Positions 56,319 to 64,000 of a stretch of DNA of 64,000 bases are shown piece by piece. The position numbers and the translations under genes are program-made. Source of the DNA: Lawsonella clevelandensis. GTDB lineage: Bacteria; Actinomycetota; Actinomycetes; Mycobacteriales; Mycobacteriaceae. The stretch is from the NCBI RefSeq assembly GCF_001293125.1, contig NZ_CP009312.1:967447-1031446 (forward strand), written 5' to 3'. The notes beneath the pieces are model-generated. The model was given only the letters and a program-made list of their open reading frames with translations. It did not search any database and had not been told where the DNA came from. How positions within the stretch are numbered: the stretch's first letter is position 1; every line of letters begins with the position of its first letter.

Positions 56319-56350
56319 ACTGGGTGGACTGCTTGTGCAGCCCACCCAGT
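56319..56350. terminator. Bidirectional hairpin terminator
   Basis: ACTGGGTGGACTGC pairs with GCAGCCCACCCAGT with one mismatch around TTGT. An A-run (CATAAAAAAC) precedes it, giving a T-run on the minus strand, so it fits the end of the minus-strand gene at 56439 as well as the permease gene. Confidence 0.78.
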
Positions 56351-56438
56351 CTGTATTTCCTTTTGGTCTGAGGAAGAGATGCGGGGCGCTACCGTCCAGT
56401 GCTAATGGCGCTGGAAGCAGATCCGCGAGGCGCAGCTC

Positions 56439-57452
56439 TTAGGCGTTGCCCTTCTTCTTCTGCTGTGCACGGTAGATGCCGTAGCCAATGCCGCCGACCG
56501 CAGCAAGGCAGACAATCACGATGAGGGCGACGCCCCAGCCGGGCATGCCTTCGTCGGTGTTGGTGGTGCTGGCATCAACACTGGAGTCCGTATCTTCACG
56601 GATGAGGCCGTCGGATCCGACGGTGCTGCCAGCAGAGTTGCTCTTGGAGGCCTTGCCGTCAGTGCCCTTCACTTCAGAGCCCTTGTTGGACTTGTTCTCG
56701 CCAGCCTTGTTGTCGGCAACGGTGGCTCCGTTAGCGCCAGGGGCAGCCTTCACGGTTGCGAGGGTGGCTTCAAGGTTTCCGCCGCCCTTAGCAGCGGCCA
56801 TGCAGTTCATGTGGAAGGTCGCTTCGCCAAGGAGGGGGTGCTTGACATGGTTGTCCATGACAATCCAGTTTTCCGGATTATTGCGCTGGCCGGCGGGGCC
56901 TTCGATGACCTGGTGCAGGGTGGGGAGTTCGCCAGCCTTAGTGGCCTTGAAGGTGACCTGGAAGGTCGGCGGGTACCAGACGGTATCCTTGCCGTTGACG
57001 GAAACGTTCATATTGGAGAAGACGAGGCGGTTGCCACCAACCAGGCTCATCTTGGCGGGGCCGGTTAGGGACTTGCCGTTGTTGAGCATCTTGGCGGTGA
57101 CGAAGGCGCTCGGATCGTTGATGGCCCAGCGAACGGCGATGTTCTGCATTTCGAGAACATCGGCGCCCTGCTGCTTTCCAATAATGGTGTCAGGACGGTA
57201 GTCGACGGTAATGGTGTACTCGTCTCCAACCTTGACGTTGTCGGGGGTAGTGATGGTGACGTGGTCGCCATCACGGACCATGTCAGCGTTGAAGTCGAGG
57301 GGAACGCCATTGGAGTGGCAGTCCTGTGCAATAGGCTTGGTTACTTCGGCAGCCTCAGCGCTAGCTGCGGTGAGGGGAGCGAGGCAGAATCCGAGGCCAG
57401 CGGCAGCGCCGAGTGCGACGATTCGCTTAGCGAAGGGGGTTTGAGTGTTCAT
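56439..57452 (-). CDS. Secreted, C-terminally membrane-anchored protein, copy B
   Basis: 337 residues, paralogue of the gene at 403-1386. The signal peptide (1 to about 35, ending ASAEA) is followed by an extracellular domain of about 190 residues with Cys45 and Cys217 matching Cys43 and Cys216 of copy A. A Lys/Ser/Asn-rich linker, one helix (about 304-325, GWGVALIVIVCLAAVGGIGYGIY) and a basic tail (RAQQKKKGNA) complete it. Shared segments include SLVGGNRLVF, VNGKD, QVTFKATKAGELPTLH and NNPENW. It is predicted to sit on the outer surface with only the tail inside. No known family is recognised. A leaderless start is likely here too. Confidence 0.85.
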   Translation of the reverse strand: MNTQTPFAKRIVALGAAAGLGFCLAPLTAASAEAAEVTKPIAQDCHSNGVPLDFNADMVRDGDHVTITTPDNVKVGDEYTITVDYRPDTIIGKQQGADVLEMQNIAVRWAINDPSAFVTAKMLNNGKSLTGPAKMSLVGGNRLVFSNMNVSVNGKDTVWYPPTFQVTFKATKAGELPTLHQVIEGPAGQRNNPENWIVMDNHVKHPLLGEATFHMNCMAAAKGGGNLEATLATVKAAPGANGATVADNKAGENKSNKGSEVKGTDGKASKSNSAGSTVGSDGLIREDTDSSVDASTTNTDEGMPGWGVALIVIVCLAAVGGIGYGIYRAQQKKKGNA

Positions 57453-57874
57453 AGTTCGGATAGTAACATCTGTTTTTCGCTCACATCAGAGTGTTTCCAT
57501 GAACACCGGCCTGTACGAAATTCCAAGCTGAAGTAATAGCAACTTCAAAGGCCATTAATCGATTCCGAAAAAGACTCAAAAGTTTCATTTTTACCAAAAG
57601 TGTTAAGTTAATTCACTCTCAGTGAGCAAACTCCCAGCTAAGAAGAGTGCCTATTTACACCCACAAACGCGTAGCTGGCACCCCTAAACCAACCTTGGCC
57701 CGTGAAAAACTGTCAGCATAGTTGCCATCAGCGGAATCGGCGCCGACCGCCCCGTAGGCCAGGCGGTACTTCACATACCATCCACCAACCCCAGCACCGC
57801 AATTGACCAGGCGAGTAGGCTGGAATACGTCAAAACACACACCCCGAGAGCGCAGAGAAAGGACAGGACACGGA
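57453..57874. other. 422-bp gap between copy B and aminopeptidase C
   Basis: This divergent intergenic stretch is AT-rich at 57480-57650. A possible pepC promoter is TTGACC (57803-57808) with a weak -10 at 57826-57831 (TACGTC), 17 bases apart. No gene or strong hairpin is seen. Confidence 0.35.
57460..57465 (-). promoter_or_regulatory. Candidate -10 box for a leaderless transcript
   Basis: TACTAT on the minus strand is seven bases (CCGAACT) before the ATG at 57452, the same arrangement as in the paralogue at 1394. Confidence 0.5.
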
Positions 57875-59221
57875 ATGATCTCCGCGGACAACCTGGCCAG
57901 CTACCAGGACGACTTCGCCGCCAGCCCCATCAACCGGCTGATGCAGAACGCCGTCACCGAATCCCCCATCAAGAAAGTCGCGATGGACCGCACCATCGCC
58001 GTCGGCATCGACAAGACCGTCAGCCACCGCCTTGATGACTGGAAGGTGACCAACCAAAAGAAGTCCGGCCGCTGTTGGCTATTCTCCGGCCTCAACTCCC
58101 TGCGCTACGCCGCCGCCACCCAACTCAACGTCAAAGACTTCGAGTTCTCCCAGAACTGGATGCTCTTCTGGGACAAGCTGGAGAAATCCAACTACTTCCT
58201 AGAATCCATGATCGACCTGGCCGACGCCGACGCCGACGACCGCACCGTCCACCACCTGCTCTCCGACCCGATCGGTGACGGCGGCCAGTGGAACATGTTC
58301 GTTGCTCTCGTCAAGAAGTACGGTGTCGTGCCGAAGAGCGCCATGCCCGAAACCGAATCCTCCAGCTGCACCGCCTCCCTCAACGAGGCCCTGGAAACCC
58401 TCCTCCGCCAAGGCGCCCACGATCTGCGCGAGCTTATCGCCGTGGAGGGCGGAAAAGCAGACGCCGACCCGCACAAGGTGGACGCTGCCAAGCAGGACAT
58501 CCTCAGCACCATCTACCGTGTGCTTGCCATCCACCTGGGCACTCCGCCCACCGACTTCGAGTGGGAGTGGCAAGACAAGGACAAGACCTTCACCCGCGCC
58601 GGGCGTATGACCCCGCTGGAGTTCGCTGACAAATACATCACCGTGGATCTGGACGACTACGTATGCGTCGTCAACGACCCGCGCCCCACCAGCGAATACG
58701 GCAAAACCTACACGGTGGACCGGCTGGGCAACGTGGTAGGCGGCACTCCCGTCACCTACCTCAACGCCCCCATTGAGGTGCTGAAGACGGCCGTCAAGGA
58801 GACCATTGTTGATGGCGACCCGGTGTGGTTTGGTTGCGATACCAACAAGCAGTCCAGCCGTGACCTGGGCATTTGGGACGCTCACCTCTACGACTACGAA
58901 GGCGCCTACAGCCTAGACCTCACCCTCGATAAGGCTAATCGCCTGATCTACGGCGACAGCCTGATGACCCACGCCATGGTGTTCGTGGGTGTGGATGTGG
59001 ACGATGACGGCAACGCCCGCCGCTTCCGCGTGGAAAACAGCTGGGGCGAGGACATTGCCGACAAGGGCTTCTTCACTATGAACGCCTCCTGGTTCGACGA
59101 GTACGTCTTTGAGATCGCTGTCCACAAGGACCGCCTGCCTGCCGACCTGCGGGCGGTGGTGGACGCTGGCGAGGCACCCATTGTGCTGCCCGCCTGGGAC
59201 CCGATGGGCGCCCTGGCCTAA
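57875..59221 (+). CDS. pepC: Aminopeptidase C / bleomycin hydrolase family (C1B)
   Basis: 448 residues from the ATG at 57875, after AGGA; an upstream start at 57803 adds only a basic stretch. The papain-like triad is visible: Cys in TNQKKSGRCWLFSGLN (about 70), His in GDSLMTHAMVFVGVD, and Asn in RVENSWGED. FSQNWMLFWDKLEKSNYFLE and GDGGQWNMFVALVKKYGVVP are diagnostic. Members form hexameric cytosolic barrels that trim peptides; the C-terminus reaches the active site. No signal peptide. The unusual AWDPMGALA end fits the family. Confidence 0.95.
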   Translation: MISADNLASYQDDFAASPINRLMQNAVTESPIKKVAMDRTIAVGIDKTVSHRLDDWKVTNQKKSGRCWLFSGLNSLRYAAATQLNVKDFEFSQNWMLFWDKLEKSNYFLESMIDLADADADDRTVHHLLSDPIGDGGQWNMFVALVKKYGVVPKSAMPETESSSCTASLNEALETLLRQGAHDLRELIAVEGGKADADPHKVDAAKQDILSTIYRVLAIHLGTPPTDFEWEWQDKDKTFTRAGRMTPLEFADKYITVDLDDYVCVVNDPRPTSEYGKTYTVDRLGNVVGGTPVTYLNAPIEVLKTAVKETIVDGDPVWFGCDTNKQSSRDLGIWDAHLYDYEGAYSLDLTLDKANRLIYGDSLMTHAMVFVGVDVDDDGNARRFRVENSWGEDIADKGFFTMNASWFDEYVFEIAVHKDRLPADLRAVVDAGEAPIVLPAWDPMGALA

Positions 59222-59291
59222 CGTCGCCATCTGCATGAGCCCCTCAAACGAGCTCGCTACCCAAGCTCTTTACCCCAACTCACTACACAAC

Positions 59292-59327
59292 CAGTGCGGT
59301 AGCCGTCCGCAAGAGGCTGCCGCACTG
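59292..59327. terminator. Hairpin terminator between pepC and the SGNH gene
   Basis: CAGTGCGGTAGCC pairs with GGCTGCCGCACTG (one G-T pair) 70 bases after the pepC stop. It may also serve the convergent hydrolase gene at 59448. Confidence 0.75.
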
Positions 59328-59447
59328 CTGTGTTGTATGGGTTTATCTAAAGAAAAGAATCCCTTTCTGGTAGGAGGGGTGTAGCGTGCACGCTCAGGGG
59401 CAAGCCAGGAAGGCGTGCCAGTGAGCTGTGCGCGGCAGCGGGGTGAG

Positions 59448-60569
59448 TTATCCGCGCACGCCGTAGGGGATGGTCCAGGTGGCGGGGGCGATGGACTTTC
59501 CGGCCTTGCGGGCCTGCAGTTCTTGGTTATAGAGGTTCACTACGGTGTCTGCGGACTTCCAGTGGCCGAAGAGGGTGGGGTGAATTGGCATGTTGATCTC
59601 GGGCGCACCGGCCGTCACGATGTACCGCTGGAAAGGAGCACCGCAGGAGGAGGTGTTGAAGTCGATGTACTGGGAGGGATTGTAGAAGATGACGCCGGCT
59701 TTCCTCGCAGCCAGCTGCATCTGGTGGTTGAGCTCCTCCACGAACTCGCGGAAAAACACTATGTCACGCTTGGGAACAATCTTCTCGGCCGGGCATCCGT
59801 CGAAGTTCTTGGGGAACGGCGAGTAGTAGCCCATGGCGATGATGATGGCGTCGCTGGCGGCGCGGGCCTTAATGTCCTTGAGCATGTAGTAGATAGCGGG
59901 GGATAGGACCCGGGCGCGTCCCATCATAGATGGGGCTAGGTAGGGTGAACAGGCGTCGCCCTTCTTCCAGCGCTTGGCGCACTTAGTCATGAGTTCGGCG
60001 GCGGTATCCAGGTAGGTGTCGTTGCCGCCGAGAGAGGCGACAACGAGCGTGGTGTTCTTGTTGATGGCGAGGCGCTGGGCGGCCTTCGGGATTTTACCGA
60101 CGAAGGTGGAGCCAGTATGCCAGTATTCTTCGATGGCGGTGCCGGCGCAGGAGGCGTCACGCACGGGCAGGCCGGCCTTTTGTCCTACTACCTGTGCGAA
60201 TCCGAATTCGTTGTGCATGCAGGGGTCGCCGGGGACAGTGCTGGGGAGCCAGGCGGTGACGGTGTGGCTGTCTCCGATGTTGACGAAGTTGGGGCCCTTG
60301 TGGGGGATGCCGCCGTAGTTGATGACGGTGTAGGGCGCGGGGGTGGAGTCGTTGAAGTCGGATCCTTTGGCGGGGTAGTTGTATTTGCCGCCCAGGGGAA
60401 AGCCGGGGGTGGGCATGGGGTTGGTTTCGGCTCCGGGCTCGTTGATGACGGTTCCGGGAGCGGCGTCGTCATTGTCGTCCGCCCAGGCGAGGCCATGGCC
60501 GGTGCTGGTGACGAGCAGCAGACTGGCAGCGATGCCGGCAATTACGGCATGGGGAGTGGAGTGCTGCAT
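59448..60569 (-). CDS. Secreted SGNH/GDSL hydrolase 1
   Basis: 373 residues. The signal peptide ends near AWA (30). After a Pro-rich start (TPGFPLGGKYNYP) the SGNH blocks are visible: NIGDSHTVTAW with nucleophile Ser101, VVASLGGNDTY (GGND 181-184) and MPIHPTLFGHW with His330. The usual catalytic Asp three residues before the His is Met here (MPIH), so a Ser-His dyad is possible. Several Cys could form disulfides. It is probably an esterase or lipase acting outside the cell. It is the first of four related genes in tandem on this strand. Confidence 0.9.
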   Translation of the reverse strand: MQHSTPHAVIAGIAASLLLVTSTGHGLAWADDNDDAAPGTVINEPGAETNPMPTPGFPLGGKYNYPAKGSDFNDSTPAPYTVINYGGIPHKGPNFVNIGDSHTVTAWLPSTVPGDPCMHNEFGFAQVVGQKAGLPVRDASCAGTAIEEYWHTGSTFVGKIPKAAQRLAINKNTTLVVASLGGNDTYLDTAAELMTKCAKRWKKGDACSPYLAPSMMGRARVLSPAIYYMLKDIKARAASDAIIIAMGYYSPFPKNFDGCPAEKIVPKRDIVFFREFVEELNHQMQLAARKAGVIFYNPSQYIDFNTSSCGAPFQRYIVTAGAPEINMPIHPTLFGHWKSADTVVNLYNQELQARKAGKSIAPATWTIPYGVRG

Positions 60570-60985
60570 GGGTTCTCCTTGTTATAAATAAGTAGTGTTG
60601 TATGCATACAACCGAATGATATAATAATCATCCACCCATGATTTAATAAATGTGATCGTGTTCATAATGCTCATATTGTGAGACATAGGAAACGCGGAGT
60701 GTCATAACTTAATATGCTTTAAGATGCAAATATAGTGGATTCTCTTAGTTTGTGGGTGGCAGGTCTTGTGTTTTCTAGAGTACTGCAACAACTAGAATAA
60801 ATTTGTCACGAGTGTCAGAGTGTAGACACTTAAGAACACTTCATCCCCTAAAAGTTTTCAGCAAACATACATACACGGCAGGTACCCCACAAAGAGGGCA
60901 CCTGCCGTGCTCATTATTCTGTTAGTCGACACACACCCCTAAGCGCCCCCAAACGCCCCTAAACACCCCTAAAGGTGCTGCATAA
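60570..60985. other. 416-bp gap with the terminator of hydrolase 2
   Basis: The hairpin at 60874-60909 (CACGGCAGGT with ACCTGCCGTG) lies 77 bases past the stop of hydrolase 2 and ends its transcript. The AT-rich part at 60590-60800 should hold the promoter of hydrolase 1. No gene is visible. Confidence 0.65.
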
Positions 60986-62059
60986 CTAGCCCTTGGTGTC
61001 GTAGGAAACCGTCCACGTAGCCGGTGCAATAGACGTACCAGCCTTCCGTGCCGTCAGCTCTTGGTTGTAGAGCTTCACTACCGTGTCAGCGGACAGCCAC
61101 TGGCCCCGCAGCGTCGGGTGAATAGGCATATTCGCCTCGGGGAGGCCCGTCAGAGTAATTAGACGTTCCTGGGGCGTGCCGCAACCAGAAGTCTTGAAGG
61201 TGATGTACTGCGACGGATTGTAGAAGATCACGCCAGCTTTTTTAGCGGCCATCTGCATCTGATGATTCAGCTCCACCACATAGTCGTGAATGAGCTTCAG
61301 ATCACCGTCGGGTAGGAGACCATCCGCCCAGCAGCCCTTATAGTTCCGCGGCATCGGGGCGTAGTACCCCATACCAATTACCACCGCATCTTTTGCAGCC
61401 CGCGCCTTAATGTCCATGAGCATGTAGTACATGGCGGGGGACAGTGCCCTCGACCGGGTCATCATTTGCGGGGCGAGGTAGTCGGCACATGGCTTTTTCT
61501 TGGCCCAAAAATCGGAGCACTTAGCGATTACCACAGCCATGGGATCGTCGTAAGTATCGTTGCCTCCGAGCGACGCCACCACCAGCTTGGTGTTCTGGTT
61601 GACGGCAAGCCGTTGGGCGGCTTTCGGGATGCCACCCAGGTAGGTGTTTTTGGTGTGCCAGTAGTGTTCAATGCCGGCGCCAGCGCAAGAGGCATCCCGT
61701 ACATCCAGGCCGGTTTTCTGGCCCACAACCTGTGCAAAGCCCAACGCATTGTGGAGGCAGGGTTCGGGGATGGTGGTGGGGACCCAGGCGGTGACGGTGT
61801 GGCTGTCACCAATGTTCACAAAGTTCGGTCCCTTGGTGGGGATACCGCCGTAATTGATGACAGTGTAGGGGGTAGGAGTGGAATCACTAATATCGGATTT
61901 ATCATCTGGGTAACCATACTTACCGGCAAGTGGAAACCCGGGAGTAGGTTCGGGGTTCGGCTCGGATGAAGCCCAGGCGGCAGTCTGCCCCAAGCTTCCG
62001 ACCAGCAATAGGGCAGCAGAAAGACTGGCGGTGAGGGAGTGCGTTAGACGTTTGTGCAT
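60986..62059 (-). CDS. Secreted SGNH/GDSL hydrolase 2
   Basis: 357 residues from the ATG at 62059, preceded by AAGGAG; an upstream ATG at 62113 lacks a site. The signal peptide ends near AWA (30). Blocks: NIGDSHTVTAW (Ser86), VVASLGGNDTY and MPIHPTLRGQW. The His two residues after the conserved Gly in the others (GHW) is Gln here, but the catalytic His (HPT) is kept. It is most similar to hydrolase 1 by eye, sharing YTVINYGGIP-x-KGPNFVNIGDSHTVTAW. It has its own terminator and probably its own promoter. Confidence 0.9.
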   Translation of the reverse strand: MHKRLTHSLTASLSAALLLVGSLGQTAAWASSEPNPEPTPGFPLAGKYGYPDDKSDISDSTPTPYTVINYGGIPTKGPNFVNIGDSHTVTAWVPTTIPEPCLHNALGFAQVVGQKTGLDVRDASCAGAGIEHYWHTKNTYLGGIPKAAQRLAVNQNTKLVVASLGGNDTYDDPMAVVIAKCSDFWAKKKPCADYLAPQMMTRSRALSPAMYYMLMDIKARAAKDAVVIGMGYYAPMPRNYKGCWADGLLPDGDLKLIHDYVVELNHQMQMAAKKAGVIFYNPSQYITFKTSGCGTPQERLITLTGLPEANMPIHPTLRGQWLSADTVVKLYNQELTARKAGTSIAPATWTVSYDTKG

Positions 62060-62215
62060 AGTGATACTCCTTGAAAAAAGAACAAGCTGGCACGATTTTA
62101 GACGATTGTTCACCTGCTAGACAATGATTATTTACTGCTATGCAAGAAACCGTTTACTGGAGAGACACTAGCACCCCCTTACGCTCGGCAGCCCAAGCCC
62201 GGCACAGTCATTGAC

Positions 62216-62248
62216 ACGTGCACCCTGGCACACTCCCAGGGCGCACGT
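62216..62248 (-). terminator. Terminator after hydrolase 3
   Basis: ACGTGCACCCTGG pairs with CCAGGGCGCACGT (one A-C mismatch), seven bases past the stop of the gene at 62256. Confidence 0.7.
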
Positions 62249-62255
62249 CCGGCAA

Positions 62256-63380
62256 CTAGTTCACTGGATGGTAGGGGGCCTTCCAGGTCTGCGGGGCAAT
62301 GGTCTTACCGCGCCGGCGAGCCGTCAACTCCTGGTTGTACAGCTTCACCACATGCTCCGCCGCATTGTAGTGGCCGGTGAGCGTGGGATGGAACGGCACC
62401 GAGTACTCCGGCAGGCCGGTAATAGAAATCATGCGGGCGAACGGGGCACCGCAGCTGGACTGCGCGTAGTCCTCCTCCGCGGAGGGATTGTAATAAAGCA
62501 CCCCTGCCTTCTTGGCGGCAGTGCGAATGGAATGGTTGATGACGCTGAAGATCTCATTGATGAACTTCAGGTCGCCCTTGGGGGCGGGGCCATCAATGAG
62601 GCACTTCTCTGTGTTCTTCGGCAAAGGGTTGAAGTAACCCATAGCGATGACGACCGCATCCTTCGCTGCCCGCTTCTTCGCATCCTTGTACATGTAGGTG
62701 AGGGCAGGCACCAGTGCCTTGGCCCGCGGCATCATCTCGGGAGCCATCTTGCGGGCACACGGATTGCCCTGGTTGTAGTACTTGGGAATGGACCAGCTAG
62801 CCAGGCATCCCGCCAGTACCGAGATCATGGAGCTGGTGTAAGTGTCGTTGCCGCCCAGCGACGCCACCACCAGTTTGGTGTGCTTGTCGATAGCCAGACG
62901 TTGGGGTGCCTTCGCAATAGGGAACTGGAAGGACTTCATGGTGTGCCAGTAGTGGGGAATGCCCGCACCGGCACAGGCGGCGTCACGGATAGCAAGGCCC
63001 GTCTGCGCACCTACCGCGGCGGAGAAGCCGATGGCGTTGTGGAAACAGGGTTCTCCCAGGGTGGTGGCGTAGAAGGCGGTTGTGGTGTACGAGTCGCCGA
63101 TGTTGACGAAGTTGTCGATGGGCAGGGGTAGGCCACCATAGTTCAACACGGTGAAGGGGGCGGGGGTATCGTCAGTGATTCCCCAGTCTATGCGACCGCC
63201 GGTGAGGGGGCTGTCGTTCTCATTGTCTTCCACAGTGGGGAGCGGGAATCCGGGGGTGTTGTATTCGGGGTCGTTGGGGTCAATTTCTTTAGCGAAACCG
63301 GTGCCAGTGCCCCACACGGAGCCTGCGAGCAGGCTGATGGTGGCTGCGATCGCAACACACGCCTTGTGGTAGCGTCCCAT
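62256..63380 (-). CDS. Secreted SGNH/GDSL hydrolase 3
   Basis: 374 residues from the ATG at 63380, preceded by GGAGG; the longer frame to 63521 is upstream noise. The signal peptide (ACVAIAATISLLAGSVWGTGTGFA) is followed by NTPGFPLP, NIGDSYTTTAF (Ser97), VVASLGGNDTY (GGND 176-179) and VPFHPTLTGHY. Val-Pro-Phe-His again lacks the Asp of the usual DxxH. It is closer to hydrolase 4 (VLYYNPSAEE, SITGLPE, VPFHPTLTGH) than to 1 and 2. Confidence 0.9.
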   Translation of the reverse strand: MGRYHKACVAIAATISLLAGSVWGTGTGFAKEIDPNDPEYNTPGFPLPTVEDNENDSPLTGGRIDWGITDDTPAPFTVLNYGGLPLPIDNFVNIGDSYTTTAFYATTLGEPCFHNAIGFSAAVGAQTGLAIRDAACAGAGIPHYWHTMKSFQFPIAKAPQRLAIDKHTKLVVASLGGNDTYTSSMISVLAGCLASWSIPKYYNQGNPCARKMAPEMMPRAKALVPALTYMYKDAKKRAAKDAVVIAMGYFNPLPKNTEKCLIDGPAPKGDLKFINEIFSVINHSIRTAAKKAGVLYYNPSAEEDYAQSSCGAPFARMISITGLPEYSVPFHPTLTGHYNAAEHVVKLYNQELTARRRGKTIAPQTWKAPYHPVN

Positions 63381-63563
63381 GGATTTCCTCCAATCGCTGG
63401 CTGCCGCTGGGCGACAGCCGGTACTGAAACGTGTACCCAGCACACGGCTGGGGCTTTTAATGGTGACACAGTAGAGAGCGATTGGACCGATAGGAGTGAC
63501 CGGCCACAGGTTACAGTGCACCCTCCAGTTTACGTTTAGTGATAGGAAGAAACGTGACTTTCG

Positions 63564-64000
63564 CTACAACATAATGGCATCTTTGCTGCCAGGGCCAACC
63601 TGCCACGTCTGCCGAGCAATACTCCGGCCATGCCGCCGCGCCTGCATTTCCTGCTCATAAAGAGAGGCAACGTGCTTCGACATATTCCAGTGACCCGTCA
63701 ACGTGGGGTGGAACGGTACCCCAAACTCCGGCAAGCCCGTAATGGAGATCAGCCGGTAGAGCGGTAACCCACAGCTGGAGCGGGCAAAAGCCTCCTCCGC
63801 AGACGGGTTGTAGTACAGCACGCCCGCATTCTTTGCGGCCTGCCGCACCGACTCGTTCAGTGTCACGAAAAGGTTGTGGACGAATTTCAGATCCCCCACT
63901 GGGGCAAGGGCGCGCTCCCAGCAGTACCCGGCCGCAGACGGGAAGGGGTTGAAGTAGCCCATGGCGATAACTACGGCATCCTTACTGGCGCGCTTCTTCG
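63564..64000 (-). CDS. Secreted SGNH/GDSL hydrolase 4 (N-terminal part beyond the window)
   Basis: Only the C-terminal 145 or so residues are present, running in frame to the window edge (KKRASKDAVVIAMGYFNPFP). GVLYYNPSAEEAFARSSCG, SITGLPEFGVPFHPTLTGHW and the closing KHVASLYEQEMQARRHGRSIARQTWQ match hydrolase 3. The catalytic His is present; the Ser block lies outside. It ends 183 bases before the start of hydrolase 3. Confidence 0.88.
   Translation of the reverse strand, partial: KKRASKDAVVIAMGYFNPFPSAAGYCWERALAPVGDLKFVHNLFVTLNESVRQAAKNAGVLYYNPSAEEAFARSSCGLPLYRLISITGLPEFGVPFHPTLTGHWNMSKHVASLYEQEMQARRHGRSIARQTWQVGPGSKDAIML

Noticed and set aside
55419-56345. 308-residue minus-strand frame with a Gly/Tyr/Ala/Pro/Asp repeat at its start
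   Set aside because: The repeat is the 12-bp noncoding tandem array and the remainder is antisense to the permease gene.

Overview
The window is the replication-origin region of a high-GC Gram-positive bacterium of the order Mycobacteriales (the mycobacteria/corynebacteria/Dietzia/Lawsonella group). The evidence is gene order. pcnA, mutT4-type Nudix, a Rv3909-like protein, murJ, sigM, trxB, trxA, cwlM, a GNAT-like protein, parB, parA, rsmG, jag, yidC, yidD, rnpA, rpmH, dnaA, dnaN, recF, a Rv0004-like DUF721 gene, gyrB, gyrA, tRNA-Ile and tRNA-Ala follow each other almost as in Mycobacterium tuberculosis. A cyclophilin (ppiA), a PH-domain protein (Rv0010c-like) and crgA follow in the expected order but are pushed apart by foreign DNA. 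Several neighbours are absent (Rv0007 after gyrA, the SigM anti-sigma gene, the pknA/pknB block after crgA), and the MurJ pseudokinase domain is cut down. This fits a streamlined, possibly host-associated lineage. I cannot name the species from sequence alone; Lawsonella is a candidate from memory only.

Layout. 0-3.6 kb: a partial gene end, a secreted membrane-anchored protein (copy A), a bile-acid:sodium-symporter-like transporter, a 58-residue protein and a lipoprotein. 3.7-17 kb: RNA-maturation, cell-wall and redox block. 17-20.4 kb: chromosome segregation (parAB, rsmG) with three perfect parS cores and one degenerate site. 20.4-24 kb: jag-yidC-yidD-rnpA-rpmH. 24-35.5 kb: dnaA, oriC, dnaN, recF, DUF721, gyrB, gyrA. 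35.7-36 kb: two tRNAs. 36-40 kb: a single-chain MmeI-like restriction-modification enzyme and a frameshifted Abi_2-family gene with a structured leader. 40.2-41.9 kb: ppiA and rhomboid protease. 41.9-53.1 kb: a complete type I-E CRISPR-Cas system whose array is split by a 754-bp insert carrying a helix-turn-helix gene and a gene fragment. 53.3-59.2 kb: PH-domain protein, crgA, an NCS2 nucleobase permease, copy B of the secreted protein, and aminopeptidase C. 59.4-64 kb: a tandem run of four secreted SGNH hydrolases, the last cut by the window end.

How the parts fit. The core genes start and segregate chromosomes and build the envelope: DnaA and oriC, ParB on parS, MurJ for lipid II export, CwlM as a likely regulator of peptidoglycan synthesis, CrgA at the septum, and YidC/YidD/Jag for membrane insertion. 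Two defence blocks (R-M plus Abi, and CRISPR-Cas) sit between conserved neighbours. The secreted hydrolases and the paired anchored surface proteins suggest interaction with external lipids or esters. The most unusual points are the Abi_2 leader, which has terminator form and stands just before the ORF; the interrupted CRISPR array; DnaA-box clusters outside oriC; and the truncated MurJ pseudokinase.
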